IMG/VR virus record: IMGVR_UViG_3300017963_000024
Span: 22,833-86,832 of that record
DNA: 64,000 bases
Direction: 5' to 3' (one strand)
DNA from: a virus
Part shown: positions 45,160-54,482 of the stretch, piece after piece
Numbering within the stretch: position 1 is the first letter of the stretch
How the letters are laid out: each line of letters opens with the position of its first letter
Made by a program: the position numbers and the translations under genes
The notes under the pieces: model-generated
What the model was told of the DNA's origin: nothing
Database searches by the model: none
The model's input: only the letters and a program-made list of their open reading frames with translations

Positions 45160-45612
45160 ATGGCAACGGAAGCAATTGCTGGCTTTAAGTCGATGGTCTA
45201 CATCTCGCAGACTGAGGATGGAACCTACAACCGTCTGTGCGAGTTGAAGGAAGTCACTCTCAGCATCGAGCGTGATACCATCGACGTGTCCAACCACTGT
45301 AGCGGAGGGTGGAAAGACAACATCAACGGGATGGCTCAGTGGAGCGCGTCGGCGGAAGCTCTCTACATCTTCGACAACACGGCACAGGAAGATGTGTGGG
45401 ATGCCCTGATCGACGAGAATCCACTGTGGTTCCGCTTCGTTCCTCGTGGCTCGGAAGGTGTTGTCGGTACGCATTACAAGTACGAGGGTCAGGGGATCAT
45501 TACTTCTTGGGAACTCTCCGGGCCGAATGACGATGCGGCTGCAATCAGCATCGAGATTCTCGGTGTAGGCCAACTCGACAGAGCAGTTCTGGAGGCGGGT
45601 GACAATCCATAA
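45160..45612 (+). CDS. Major tail tube protein
   Basis: ATG at 45160 follows aggaggactttcag. At 150 residues it has the length and pattern of TP901-1-like tube proteins: VTLSIERDTIDVSNHCSGGWKDNINGMAQWSASAEALY, then a W-F-R-F stretch and GQGIITSWELSGPNDDAAAISIEILG. It is followed by the chaperone pair and the tape measure, the standard order. Confidence 0.85.
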   Translation: MATEAIAGFKSMVYISQTEDGTYNRLCELKEVTLSIERDTIDVSNHCSGGWKDNINGMAQWSASAEALYIFDNTAQEDVWDALIDENPLWFRFVPRGSEGVVGTHYKYEGQGIITSWELSGPNDDAAAISIEILGVGQLDRAVLEAGDNP

Positions 45613-45643
45613 GTAAAGCTTTCAACGAAAGGAGAGCACTACG

Positions 45644-46036
45644 ATGCCAAAGTTTCGCACAGTTCCGTTTGATCTGCTGGACAGGCCACGGAACATCAGG
45701 TTCGATGTCAATGCGCTGGCCGATCTCGAAGAAAAACTCGGGATCGGTCCCGCGCAAATTTTTTCTGAGGAACGTACCGGCTACGCCACGATTCGTGGTC
45801 TGCTTTGGGCTGGTATAAAGTGGGAAGACAAGAGGATTACCGTCGATAGGGCGGGCGAACTCTTGCAGACTTTCCTCGAAAAAGGCGGCGAGTTAGAGAA
45901 GCTGATGATGCCTCTGGCTGAAGCTTTGACCAACTCAGGTATCTTCCCTAGAGAGGAGGAGATACCTGAATCAAAAAACGAGGAAGCGGGGGGGACGACG
46001 AAGGAAAACCCCTCCGTACCTTCAGAGAATGGATAG
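45644..46036 (+). CDS. Tail assembly chaperone, short form
   Basis: ATG at 45644 follows gaaaggagagcactacg. The 130-residue product has a folded N-terminus (IRFDVNALADLEEKLG, TIRGLLWAGIKWED) and a hydrophilic C-terminus. Like lambda gpG, it is probably made in excess and a fraction of ribosomes shift -1 near its end to make a longer fusion. These proteins coat the tape measure during tail assembly. Confidence 0.8.
   Translation: MPKFRTVPFDLLDRPRNIRFDVNALADLEEKLGIGPAQIFSEERTGYATIRGLLWAGIKWEDKRITVDRAGELLQTFLEKGGELEKLMMPLAEALTNSGIFPREEEIPESKNEEAGGTTKENPSVPSENG
45973..45994 (+). promoter_or_regulatory. Programmed -1 ribosomal frameshift site
   Basis: The heptamer A AAA AAC (45973-45979) is in the correct phase of the chaperone frame (tcA AAA AAC), the classic -1 slippery site. 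Nine bases later a run of seven G (45988-45994) is also in slippery phase. The -1 frame stays open from here into the extension that ends at 46359. One or both sites could work. Confidence 0.8.
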
Positions 46037-46359
46037 ACGCTGCTTTACCTGCTGCGTTGGGGCCGTTGGCACTCTCTCACGATGAATTCTTTCGGCTTAC
46101 CGTGAGAGAGTTCAATGAGCTAATTGAGGGCTACAAGTGGCGCGAGCAGCGAAAGTGGGAAGAAAACGCGGTCGTTGTTGCGACAACGATTGCTCCACAT
46201 CTCAAGAAAGGGAAGAGTCTTTCACCGAAAAAGCTTTTACAGAAGTGGGGTATAGGGGAAGTTAGCCGCGAAGACAAAATATCAAAGTTTGAGGAGCTAA
46301 AGCGACGACTCGAAGAACGTCAACGACGTGCTAGGATGGCGGAGAGGAACCTACGGTAA
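45979..46359 (+). CDS. Tail assembly chaperone extension (-1 frameshift product)
   Basis: In the -1 frame the sequence reads TFREWIDAALPAALGPLALSHDEFFRLTVREFNELIEGYKW, typical of the second half of siphophage chaperones (gpT-like). There is no ATG at its beginning; the first alternative start is a TTG at 46057 without a ribosome site. It is therefore expressed as a fusion (45644-45979 joined to 45979-46359). The stop overlaps the tape-measure start. Confidence 0.8.
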   Translation, partial: RGSGGDDEGKPLRTFREWIDAALPAALGPLALSHDEFFRLTVREFNELIEGYKWREQRKWEENAVVVATTIAPHLKKGKSLSPKKLLQKWGIGEVSREDKISKFEELKRRLEERQRRARMAERNLR

Positions 46360-49300
46360 TGGCAGCATCGGGGGCAGCTAGCTCAATCGCGTCGATGATG
46401 GTTCGGCTCGGTGTCGATCCGAAAGCTCTCTTCGTCGGTTTGGCTCGCGCCACAAACGCGATTCTTGCATTCAAAGGCAAAGTTGGCGGTTTGGCTGCTG
46501 CTGGCTCTGCCATTGGCATAGGCTTTGGTGTCGCAATCGCAAACGTCATTGATGAAGCTCGTGAATTTCAAGACACGTTCACGAATGTTGCAAAGACGGT
46601 TGCTGGAGACGCGAAGGAGCTTGAGCCAAAACTCGGTGATCTGGCTCGTCAGTTCCAGAGGTTGTCAACGACTATTCCGATGACAACCACTGAGATCAAC
46701 CGGGTTGGTGAGATCGCTGGTCAGCTTGCTGTTCCAATCGACTTCATCGAGACATTTACCAAGACAATGCTTGGAGTTGGTGTCGCAACCAACTTGTCTG
46801 CCGAAGAAGCTTCGATGGCAATGGCAAAGCTTTTGAACGTAACGGGGATGGGGTATGACCAAATCGAGAATTTGTCCTCCGCTCTCGTTCAACTTGGTAA
46901 TACATCTGCGACCACTGAACGTGATATTGTAAACTTTGCCGTCAGAATGGCTCCGGCAGCCAAACAAGTTCAACTAACTGCCGATCAAGTTTTGGCATTT
47001 TCAGCTAGTATCTCAGAGTTGGGTATCTTGACTGAAGCGGGGGCTACCGCAATCAGCCGTGCAATTGTAGATATGTCGGCTGCTGTGAGTCGGGGTGGCA
47101 CAAAGCTTGCTGTTATGGCGGACACCGCTCAAATGTCCGTCGAAGATTTTTCCACAGCTTTCAGAGAGAAACCCGCAGAAGCCATCCATGCTTTCTTGCG
47201 GGGTTTGGGGGAGCTTGGAGTTGAGTCTGGTAAAGCTTTCTTGAGACTGGCGCAGTTAGGTTCTACATTTGTTGGTCAGCGTGTTCGTAATACTTTGCTT
47301 GCGCTTGCTGGAGCAAGTGACAAGTTGAAGAAGCACCTTGCTGATGCTTCTTCCGAAATGCTTCACGCACAAGCTTTGTCAAATGAGTTTAATCGTAGGT
47401 TGGGCACCCTGACGAGTAACCTACAGATGCTTGGAAATTCCTATGTTCGGATCAAACAGCACATAGGCTCGATTTTCATACCCTCGCTCACAGACGCGAC
47501 CAAAGCAATCAAAAAGGTTGTAGACCGCATAGGTGACTGGACTGAAGGCTCTACTGAGTGGGAAGACTCCACCAAGAAAATGTCTGTAAAGCTTGGATTG
47601 GTGACTGTTGGCGTAACAACACTCATCGGTACTTTCTCCCTCCTAATTGGTGCTCTTCAGCTTGTCTCCAAAGCCATCAGCGTAGTAGCCGTACTCAGGT
47701 ACGCAAGCATTTGGGGGCTTGTTGCTGTTGGAATCGGTACTTTTGTATCACAGGTCATAAAGTATTGGGACGATATTGTTATGGGCACCAAGCGCGCAAC
47801 TGCGTCGGTTGTAAGAGGTGCCTCCATCGTCGCAGAAGCTATTGCGTATCTTACTGGTTGGGATGGCTTGAAGATAAGCGCAGCAGCTTGGGAGGAGTGG
47901 GCCGATTCCGTTGAGGAGTCAGCCTTTCGTGGCTACTCGGCTGCTACAAGCGGACCTGAAGGGGGCAAAGACGAAACAGGGCCTAAACCACCCGAACAGA
48001 TACTTGAAGAGGCTGGCATCGAGTGGGCGCAGATGATGGGGGAGCACGTTGAAGCCATCGCTTCTGCCATTCAAGGACTAGCAGCCATCGACATAAAGGC
48101 ACCAAAACTGAAGTGGGACGAAGAGCAGATCAGAGATGAAACTATAAAACTCTTGGAAAAGGTCTTTACTGATCTCCCGTTTGAAGCTTTCGAGAATATG
48201 CCGCCTGAGTTGCAGGATTTTCTCGATCTTCTGAACCGGCTTAAAGACCCCATTAACACACTCCAAAAAGATTTGTCGCACTTGGAGACAATCTGGCAGC
48301 TTAACGGCAAAACACTGGAGTATGTCTCAAATGTTTGGGATCGCTACGACACCGAAATTCAAAGCTTGTCGCGTAACATGGACAAGCACGGCGCAACAGT
48401 TGTGAAGCTGACAGACGAGCAAGCGGCCTTTGCTAGGTCGTTCGATGTTGTCGGCTTATCCATAGACAATGCAACCAGTGAGCTTACGTCGTTTTCGTCA
48501 GCGGAGGACCAACTCAAAGCGGTGATTAAGGGCATACAAGATGCTCTCCCCATTCTTGCCAAAATGTACGGCCTAAATAGCCAGATGGTTGCTAAGTGGC
48601 GCGAAGAGCTAGAAGGCTTGCAACTTCAACTAAAGGCTATGGGGGAAATAAAAACTGAAGTCTCACTCGGCGAGGTGACGCAAAACTTTGACAAAAGTAT
48701 AAGAGGTGCCGAGCGTCTTGCCGCTGCTTACTGGAGTATTGGAGAACCTTTCGATCTCCTTGAAGCAAAAGCTTCTGAGTACAGGTCCGCTCTACAAGAA
48801 ATTTATGAATCGAACACTATCGACAAGAATGCGGAGGATGTCAAAAATCTTTTAGTAGGCTTGCAAAATCTTCGGAATGTCCAGAAAGTTTTTAATGTCA
48901 TCGAAGGCTCGATTGACAGCGTAGCTAACTCGATCACCTCGACGTTCGATCAGTCCCTCGAAGGCATTATCAACGGAACTGTTTCCGTCGAACAAGCCTT
49001 TGCGAACTTAGGCCGCAATATCGCTCTGATGTGGGCAAAGACAATGGTGAACATGGCTGTTAAGTCTGCTGCTCGCTGGGCAAAAGAGAAAGTTTTGATT
49101 GCTCTGTCTAAATCGACGAAAGCCGCAGCCGATCAAGCCGAAGTTGCATCACACTTAGCCAAGGAAACTGAAAAGACAGGAATCACAGCAGCCGGAACAG
49201 CTACCCGCGAGGAGCTTACTTGGTGGGAAGCCACGAGTGCTGTGCTCGCAAAGTGGTGGGAAAAAGCCGAGTGGCTAGGGACCGAAATACAAAAGACAGC

Positions 49301-49973
49301 TATCTCCATTTGGGGTTCTGTCCAGCGTAACGCAATCCAGATGTGGGAGTTTGCACAGGAGAAAGCTGGAAAGCTTGCTGAGACGGCACTCTGGATAATG
49401 ACTGAAGGCTGGAAGGCTGCCGTTACTTGGGTGACGAACACAGCATTGTGGGGGCAAGTCACCGCTCTTTGGGCTGTAATCGCACCCCTTGTTGCTTCGG
49501 CAGCAAAGTGGCTCCTCCTAGCCGCAGCACAGATGATCTCAGCAATCATGGGGGCTGCTGCCTCCGCTGCACAGATCCCCTACATTGGATGGGTGCTAGC
49601 TATCGTGGCTGCTGCGACTCTGGGTGGCATACTTGGAGCTTACCTCTCTTCGGCTGCCAAAGGTGGTGTGCTAGGCGAAGATACACTCCTCTTTGCTCAC
49701 AAAAAGGAAATGATCCTCCCGCCTGATCTGTCGGTTGGCCTACAGAATATGATTCGTGGCAAGGGCTTCTCAAGTGACGACTACATTGGAGAATTGGGAA
49801 TCGCTGGTCCTACGGAAACTAGAGAAGCCCCCATTACATTTATAATTCAGGCTGCCGATAGCAAAGACGTTAAACGTTTGTTCATGCGGAACGGCCCAGC
49901 GTTGGCAAAAGCTGGAAGGAAGCAGTTCCGTAATTTCAACAAGGACACGCGGATTCCGAGGAAACGAGGATGA
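46359..49973 (+). CDS. Tape measure protein
   Basis: This 1204-residue protein has an N-terminal TP901-type core (about 60-330: EFQDTFTNVAKTV, TTEINRVGEIAGQLA, LSAEEASMAMAKLLNVTG, SASISELGILTEAGATAISR). Long helical regions follow, with hydrophobic stretches near 430-490 and 1040-1110 that could insert into membranes during DNA entry. At about 1.5 Å per residue its length predicts a tail near 180 nm. It follows the frameshifted chaperone, as is usual. AAGCTT sites occur in it in several frames. Confidence 0.9.
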   Translation: MAASGAASSIASMMVRLGVDPKALFVGLARATNAILAFKGKVGGLAAAGSAIGIGFGVAIANVIDEAREFQDTFTNVAKTVAGDAKELEPKLGDLARQFQRLSTTIPMTTTEINRVGEIAGQLAVPIDFIETFTKTMLGVGVATNLSAEEASMAMAKLLNVTGMGYDQIENLSSALVQLGNTSATTERDIVNFAVRMAPAAKQVQLTADQVLAFSASISELGILTEAGATAISRAIVDMSAAVSRGGTKLAVMADTAQMSVEDFSTAFREKPAEAIHAFLRGLGELGVESGKAFLRLAQLGSTFVGQRVRNTLLALAGASDKLKKHLADASSEMLHAQALSNEFNRRLGTLTSNLQMLGNSYVRIKQHIGSIFIPSLTDATKAIKKVVDRIGDWTEGSTEWEDSTKKMSVKLGLVTVGVTTLIGTFSLLIGALQLVSKAISVVAVLRYASIWGLVAVGIGTFVSQVIKYWDDIVMGTKRATASVVRGASIVAEAIAYLTGWDGLKISAAAWEEWADSVEESAFRGYSAATSGPEGGKDETGPKPPEQILEEAGIEWAQMMGEHVEAIASAIQGLAAIDIKAPKLKWDEEQIRDETIKLLEKVFTDLPFEAFENMPPELQDFLDLLNRLKDPINTLQKDLSHLETIWQLNGKTLEYVSNVWDRYDTEIQSLSRNMDKHGATVVKLTDEQAAFARSFDVVGLSIDNATSELTSFSSAEDQLKAVIKGIQDALPILAKMYGLNSQMVAKWREELEGLQLQLKAMGEIKTEVSLGEVTQNFDKSIRGAERLAAAYWSIGEPFDLLEAKASEYRSALQEIYESNTIDKNAEDVKNLLVGLQNLRNVQKVFNVIEGSIDSVANSITSTFDQSLEGIINGTVSVEQAFANLGRNIALMWAKTMVNMAVKSAARWAKEKVLIALSKSTKAAADQAEVASHLAKETEKTGITAAGTATREELTWWEATSAVLAKWWEKAEWLGTEIQKTAISIWGSVQRNAIQMWEFAQEKAGKLAETALWIMTEGWKAAVTWVTNTALWGQVTALWAVIAPLVASAAKWLLLAAAQMISAIMGAAASAAQIPYIGWVLAIVAAATLGGILGAYLSSAAKGGVLGEDTLLFAHKKEMILPPDLSVGLQNMIRGKGFSSDDYIGELGIAGPTETREAPITFIIQAADSKDVKRLFMRNGPALAKAGRKQFRNFNKDTRIPRKRG

Positions 49974-50596
49974 GCAACCGAGTCTTTCCACCCGATGAGG
50001 CTTACCTCACGGACAAAATCGCGTGGAACAACACAAAGACTCCTCTGTTTACAACTCTGACTCAAATGTCGAGTTCGGGGCGGGAGTCTCGTGTAATGCA
50101 GGAAGTGTATCCTCGTTGGCAATTCGAGGTGGAGTTCAAAGGTTTGTTCGATGATGAACCTCATGGCGATCAAGTCAACGCAATGTACGCCTTCTTTTTG
50201 CAGCATCATGGGCAGTACGAAACGTTCCTCTACAAGGACACACAGGACAATCACTTGGAAGAGCAGCAAATTGGTGTTGGAGATGGCACACAGCGGGTGT
50301 TCCAGATCGTCCGTTCGATGGGTGGCATATTTGCCGAGCCGATCTTCGACATAGATGCAAGCTCTCTTGAAATCTATCACTACATCGGCGGAATCAAGAC
50401 GCCGATTCTGACAGGCTGGGAGGAAGACAACGGGCGTATTACGTTCGATCTAGGAAACGAGCCGACAGGTCCGGTGCTTGTGACGTGTGACTTTTACTAC
50501 CGCGTTAGGTTCTCCTCTGACGAGCTAACGCTTGAGCAACTTCTAACCGCAGTTTGGAGATCGGGGACGATTACCCTTGTCTCAGTCAAACCATGA
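49970..50596 (+). CDS. Distal tail / DUF2460-type protein, 208 aa
   Basis: The protein begins FPPDEAYLTDKIAWNNTKTPLFTT and ends with YYRVRFSSDELTLEQ, matching the DUF2460 family found between the tape measure and hub genes of siphophages and gene-transfer agents. It probably forms the ring below the tail tube. It overlaps both neighbours by ATGA. Confidence 0.8.
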   Translation: MSNRVFPPDEAYLTDKIAWNNTKTPLFTTLTQMSSSGRESRVMQEVYPRWQFEVEFKGLFDDEPHGDQVNAMYAFFLQHHGQYETFLYKDTQDNHLEEQQIGVGDGTQRVFQIVRSMGGIFAEPIFDIDASSLEIYHYIGGIKTPILTGWEEDNGRITFDLGNEPTGPVLVTCDFYYRVRFSSDELTLEQLLTAVWRSGTITLVSVKP

Positions 50597-53500
50597 AACT
50601 GGCAACCAAAGAATTGGTAAGCCTCCTGACTACTCCCGGTCGCCGGGAGTTCTGGATGGCCGACCTGTACCGCTTTCGTCTAAAGTCTGGACAGGATCTC
50701 CGGTGGGCGTCGTCTGACGTAAACGTAAAGCTTTCTTATCGAGACATCATTGTCGGGTCCCACCCGATTGCGTACTTTCCCCTCAGTGGTGATGTGCTGG
50801 ATGAACTTCCAGCGGCACACGACGGGAGAGCCTACAACCTCACGTATGCCAGTGACTCCCCGTTAAACGATGGTAGTGAGGATCAGCAATGTGCCGTCTT
50901 CAATGGAGCGGACTCCGTAGTTGAATTTGACCTGTACGGAGGATGGTTTCGAGTCCTTCGTGCGTTTACCTACGAGTGTTGGTTCAAGGGGGACAACAGC
51001 GCAGACGGCACACACAATCAAGTTTTGATGGGGAGCAATGCTGGTGGTTTTCAATTCTCATGGGACCAAGTTGGTAAAGGCTTGAATGCTTCAGCGGGGT
51101 CTATAACCAACCTTGAATGGATTGGAGCGGAGACTATCCAGACAGGCGCTTCAAAGCTTTATCCGGCTGGAGGGGTTTGGTATCATCTCATTGCAACTTG
51201 GGATGGTGTTTTTCTTCGCCTCTACACCAACGGTGTTCTTGACAACCAGAGCACAGAAACCGATCTAACTCTGAACCCTTATGATGAGTATGTGAAAGAC
51301 AACGATGTGGGCCACTTCCGCATTGGTCTTGGCCCTGAAGCTTTGTCGAGTACAGCTTGGCTTGCTGGCCGATTGGCTCACGTTGCAGTGTACCCATATT
51401 GTATGCCCCCGGAACAGGTGGCGTACCACTATGAGGCGAGGAACGGCATTCTCTTCAGGGCCGACGGGCCTCCGATGGAGAGAGAAGGAGTTCGAGAAAC
51501 GGTTGGAGTCGAAGCAGCGGACATGGAAATGACCGTGTTCCCCCGCGCCGAGGATATGCTGCCTTCGATTGAGGAAAGTGTCGGGAGTACCAATCTGACA
51601 ATCAGGAAAGCTTTGGCAAATCACTACTTCGATCTCGCTGATGTGACTCTCTATCGTGCGTTTGCGTGCAATGTCCTCTGGCCGACTCCTTCTATCACGG
51701 CAGATGTAAACTATGCCGCACATACGAAGTACAATCGTAATGTCTCCGGTGGAGTAGTTTGGATCAACGAGGACAACGCTCTAGGCGAACCAGATGGGTC
51801 TTTTGCGTATCAAGATTTGATCCAAGGAGATACCACTAAGCCTCTGATGTCATTCGGCCACAACTTTGAAGTTCCAGCCGATGCGACAATTACAGGTGTA
51901 AAGGCTACAATTCGGCGGAGAAATGTAAAGATTGATCCAGAGACAGAAGATGTTGGTTCTATCTTCGTGATGCTTGTCGTCAACGCAGATCGTTATGATC
52001 TAGGCTTACCCGATCCCGCTCTTATTGGTGTGTCCCAAGATGATCTTTTCGGTCCAGCTTGGAGTGTTGGCAGTTGGGAAGACAAAGTTTACGGTGGACC
52101 GAACGAGCTGTGGGGCGCAACCCTAACACCTGAAATTGTGAATGATCCGGGATTTGGAGTCGCCTTCAATGCTCACGGGTCTGGCGGGGGAACCCACCCA
52201 CGTCAAGCACAGGTTGATTCGATCCTCTTGGAAGTTTTCTTCGACCACGATGGGACGGAATACAGTCATCCATCGAAGTACCCCGGAGCGGTTACTTCGG
52301 GGAACGTGATTGGTCATGTCCCCGGTACACCTGACTGGATCAATCAATCGAATGTGCTTGTTGAAGACGACACTGGCACCTCTATAACGCTAGCCGCAAA
52401 CCAGTTCGGTAAAGCTTTGCTAGTATCGAACTTTGGTTTCGAGATTCCAGATGGGGCTGAAATCAAAGGACTCAGAATGGGAGTCCGCCTTAAAACATCT
52501 GGAGCAGGAGCCTACATCTGGTACGCGAACGTTCACCATGACGTGACAACGCTTACTTACGATGGCGACACGAAGGGAGTTCTTCCTTATACCAACACAG
52601 ATTGGGAAACAGCTTGGTTCGGAAGCGTTGCTGATGATTGGGGAGCTTCACTCACCCCAGCTATCGTCAGTTCTGAAAACTTTGGTGTTTCTATCCAGCC
52701 GCGCGGATTTTCCAGTGGTCCTAGTGTGATGGAAGTGGACTCCATTCAAGTAATCGTAACGTATTCCTTGGGAGGTGGCACAGACGGAGAGTGCGTCAGC
52801 TACGTCAACACCTCCGACCTAGTGAATAGTGGACCTTTTGTTAAACCACCGGGAGCACTTCTTCGATTTGCTGGAATAATTGGAACGGTACAGGTGAAGC
52901 CAGCGCAAACCGATATGACGGTTCGGAGCAAAATGATCCTCCTCAATGCTCCCGTTCCAAAAAACATCATCAAGCCGGGGTGCTCTTGGTCCCTCTTCGA
53001 CGCGGGCTGTGGAAAACGGCTTACCGACGAAACCTTGTACTTCCAGACAGCCGTTGGACCGGGGTCTACGGCAAGTATTCTTCAACTCCAGTCCTCACCC
53101 GCCTCAAGCTTTTCGTCTACTGTGGCCCCCACACTTCGTTCTCAGGCAAACTACGCAAGAAAGGCGTATGACTACGCTTCAGGTGGTGGCTCTCAGCCTT
53201 GGACCTCCCCGGAAAACTTGGGAGAGTTCAATACACCTTCAACCGTTGCAACCTGTCAGGTCAGAAACGTGACGGGAGAAAATGTCTCTCACCCTCTACT
53301 CCTCTTTGATTATGGATTTGCTCTACCCGATGACGCGGTGGTCGAGGGCGTTGTGGTCACGTACACTCGCCGTCTCCCCGGTAAGAGTGACGACCACAAT
53401 GTTTGGAATTACAACCTGAGTTCCGCTCTATGGGAAAATTGCCAGAACTACGAGTCTGGTTCTCCGGTTCCTATCAAGATTGGTAACGACAAAGCGGACT

Positions 53501-54021
53501 GGAATGGACCCGACTGGTGGGGTGGTTGGGAGTACAAAACGCACGGTAACGAGTCCGACTTGTGGGGAACAGCAGGTGCTTTAACTCCTGAGTTGGTAAA
53601 TTCAGAGGGGTTTGGTTTTGACATTCAGGTCATCAGTGCAGACGACAGCGACAACTGGAGAATTCCAGAAGTTGACGCTGTTAGGGTAACTCTCTACTAC
53701 CGTAGCGCGTCCGAGGATATTGCTGAAGGCGTAGAGGGGCAGAACACAGTTGGCTTCTTCAACCTTGGGCATATCAAATTTTTGACAGGAGATATGGCCG
53801 GATTGCAACGAAGCATCAAGCGACAGACTGGAACTTATGTCGAGCTAGCTCAACCATTTCCCTTTGCCCCACAAGTGGGGGAGACGGTGAGAATGTGGGC
53901 TGGATGCGACAAGACACATACCATGTGCGAGCAAAAGTTTAGGAACCTTCAACGTTTCAGAGGATTCCCGTTAATTACTCCAGCAGATTTGCAACAAGGC
54001 TTTGCACAGGTCAACGCATGA
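50593..54021 (+). CDS. Tail hub protein (DUF2163-type) enlarged by LamG and β-sandwich modules, 1142 aa
   Basis: The ends of the protein are DUF2163-like: MKLATKELVSLL and DLYRF at the start, and CSWSLFDAGCGKRL plus a late GFPLITP. Between them are insertions. A LamG-like domain lies at about 60-265 (AYFPLSGDVLDEL, YECWFKG, LRLYTNGVLD). Three related β-sandwich modules lie at about 375-560, 565-740 and 845-1045, each with a W-x-x-x-LTPEIVN-x-x-x-FG core and a final VDSI/VDAV strand. The extra domains probably bind surface glycans. The usual protein is about 300 residues. Confidence 0.72.
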   Translation: MKLATKELVSLLTTPGRREFWMADLYRFRLKSGQDLRWASSDVNVKLSYRDIIVGSHPIAYFPLSGDVLDELPAAHDGRAYNLTYASDSPLNDGSEDQQCAVFNGADSVVEFDLYGGWFRVLRAFTYECWFKGDNSADGTHNQVLMGSNAGGFQFSWDQVGKGLNASAGSITNLEWIGAETIQTGASKLYPAGGVWYHLIATWDGVFLRLYTNGVLDNQSTETDLTLNPYDEYVKDNDVGHFRIGLGPEALSSTAWLAGRLAHVAVYPYCMPPEQVAYHYEARNGILFRADGPPMEREGVRETVGVEAADMEMTVFPRAEDMLPSIEESVGSTNLTIRKALANHYFDLADVTLYRAFACNVLWPTPSITADVNYAAHTKYNRNVSGGVVWINEDNALGEPDGSFAYQDLIQGDTTKPLMSFGHNFEVPADATITGVKATIRRRNVKIDPETEDVGSIFVMLVVNADRYDLGLPDPALIGVSQDDLFGPAWSVGSWEDKVYGGPNELWGATLTPEIVNDPGFGVAFNAHGSGGGTHPRQAQVDSILLEVFFDHDGTEYSHPSKYPGAVTSGNVIGHVPGTPDWINQSNVLVEDDTGTSITLAANQFGKALLVSNFGFEIPDGAEIKGLRMGVRLKTSGAGAYIWYANVHHDVTTLTYDGDTKGVLPYTNTDWETAWFGSVADDWGASLTPAIVSSENFGVSIQPRGFSSGPSVMEVDSIQVIVTYSLGGGTDGECVSYVNTSDLVNSGPFVKPPGALLRFAGIIGTVQVKPAQTDMTVRSKMILLNAPVPKNIIKPGCSWSLFDAGCGKRLTDETLYFQTAVGPGSTASILQLQSSPASSFSSTVAPTLRSQANYARKAYDYASGGGSQPWTSPENLGEFNTPSTVATCQVRNVTGENVSHPLLLFDYGFALPDDAVVEGVVVTYTRRLPGKSDDHNVWNYNLSSALWENCQNYESGSPVPIKIGNDKADWNGPDWWGGWEYKTHGNESDLWGTAGALTPELVNSEGFGFDIQVISADDSDNWRIPEVDAVRVTLYYRSASEDIAEGVEGQNTVGFFNLGHIKFLTGDMAGLQRSIKRQTGTYVELAQPFPFAPQVGETVRMWAGCDKTHTMCEQKFRNLQRFRGFPLITPADLQQGFAQVNA

Positions 54022-54482
54022 CCGAAAACGAACAAAGAGAAGAAGTGGTCCGAGAGGCCCGGAGTTGGCTGGACACACCTTATCACCATGCCGCAAGGAC
54101 GAAGGGTGTTGGGGTGGATTGCGCCTATCTCCTTCTAAAAGTGTACGAGGCTGTAGGCATTGCTCCTCCGTTTGATCCCGGTCCCTACAAACCGGGATTG
54201 GCAATGTATCTGAAGGGGGAAAGACTGTATAGGAAAGTTTTGTCTTCTTTGGCGCAGCCTGTGAATCGAGAGCCTCTTCCCGGCGATATTCAAGTTTTCC
54301 GCATTCGGGTTGGAAACGCCACACACAATGTCGTTGCCACTCATGGAGGCATTGTGACCGATTGGCCGAAGTTCGTTCATGCTGATGCTGTGCAGCACGC
54401 TGTCAGTGAAGATAATGCTCTTCGTCTTCCTGCTCACGCGACTCTCGCTCAACTTTGGACTCCGAAAGCTTGGGTGATGTGA
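54018..54482 (+). CDS. NlpC/P60-type tail peptidase, 154 aa
   Basis: The catalytic Cys is in GVDCAYLLL (C35), followed by H109 in ATHGGIV and H121 in VHADAV, the Cys-His-His triad of NlpC/P60. The N-terminal YHHAARTKGVG segment is typical of phage tail forms. It would cut peptidoglycan at the tail tip. It overlaps both neighbours. Confidence 0.85.
   Translation: MTENEQREEVVREARSWLDTPYHHAARTKGVGVDCAYLLLKVYEAVGIAPPFDPGPYKPGLAMYLKGERLYRKVLSSLAQPVNREPLPGDIQVFRIRVGNATHNVVATHGGIVTDWPKFVHADAVQHAVSEDNALRLPAHATLAQLWTPKAWVM

Noticed and set aside
46057-46359. Independent gene starting at TTG 46057
   Set aside because: No ribosome site, and the frame is continuous with the A AAA AAC shift site; the frameshift fusion explains it.
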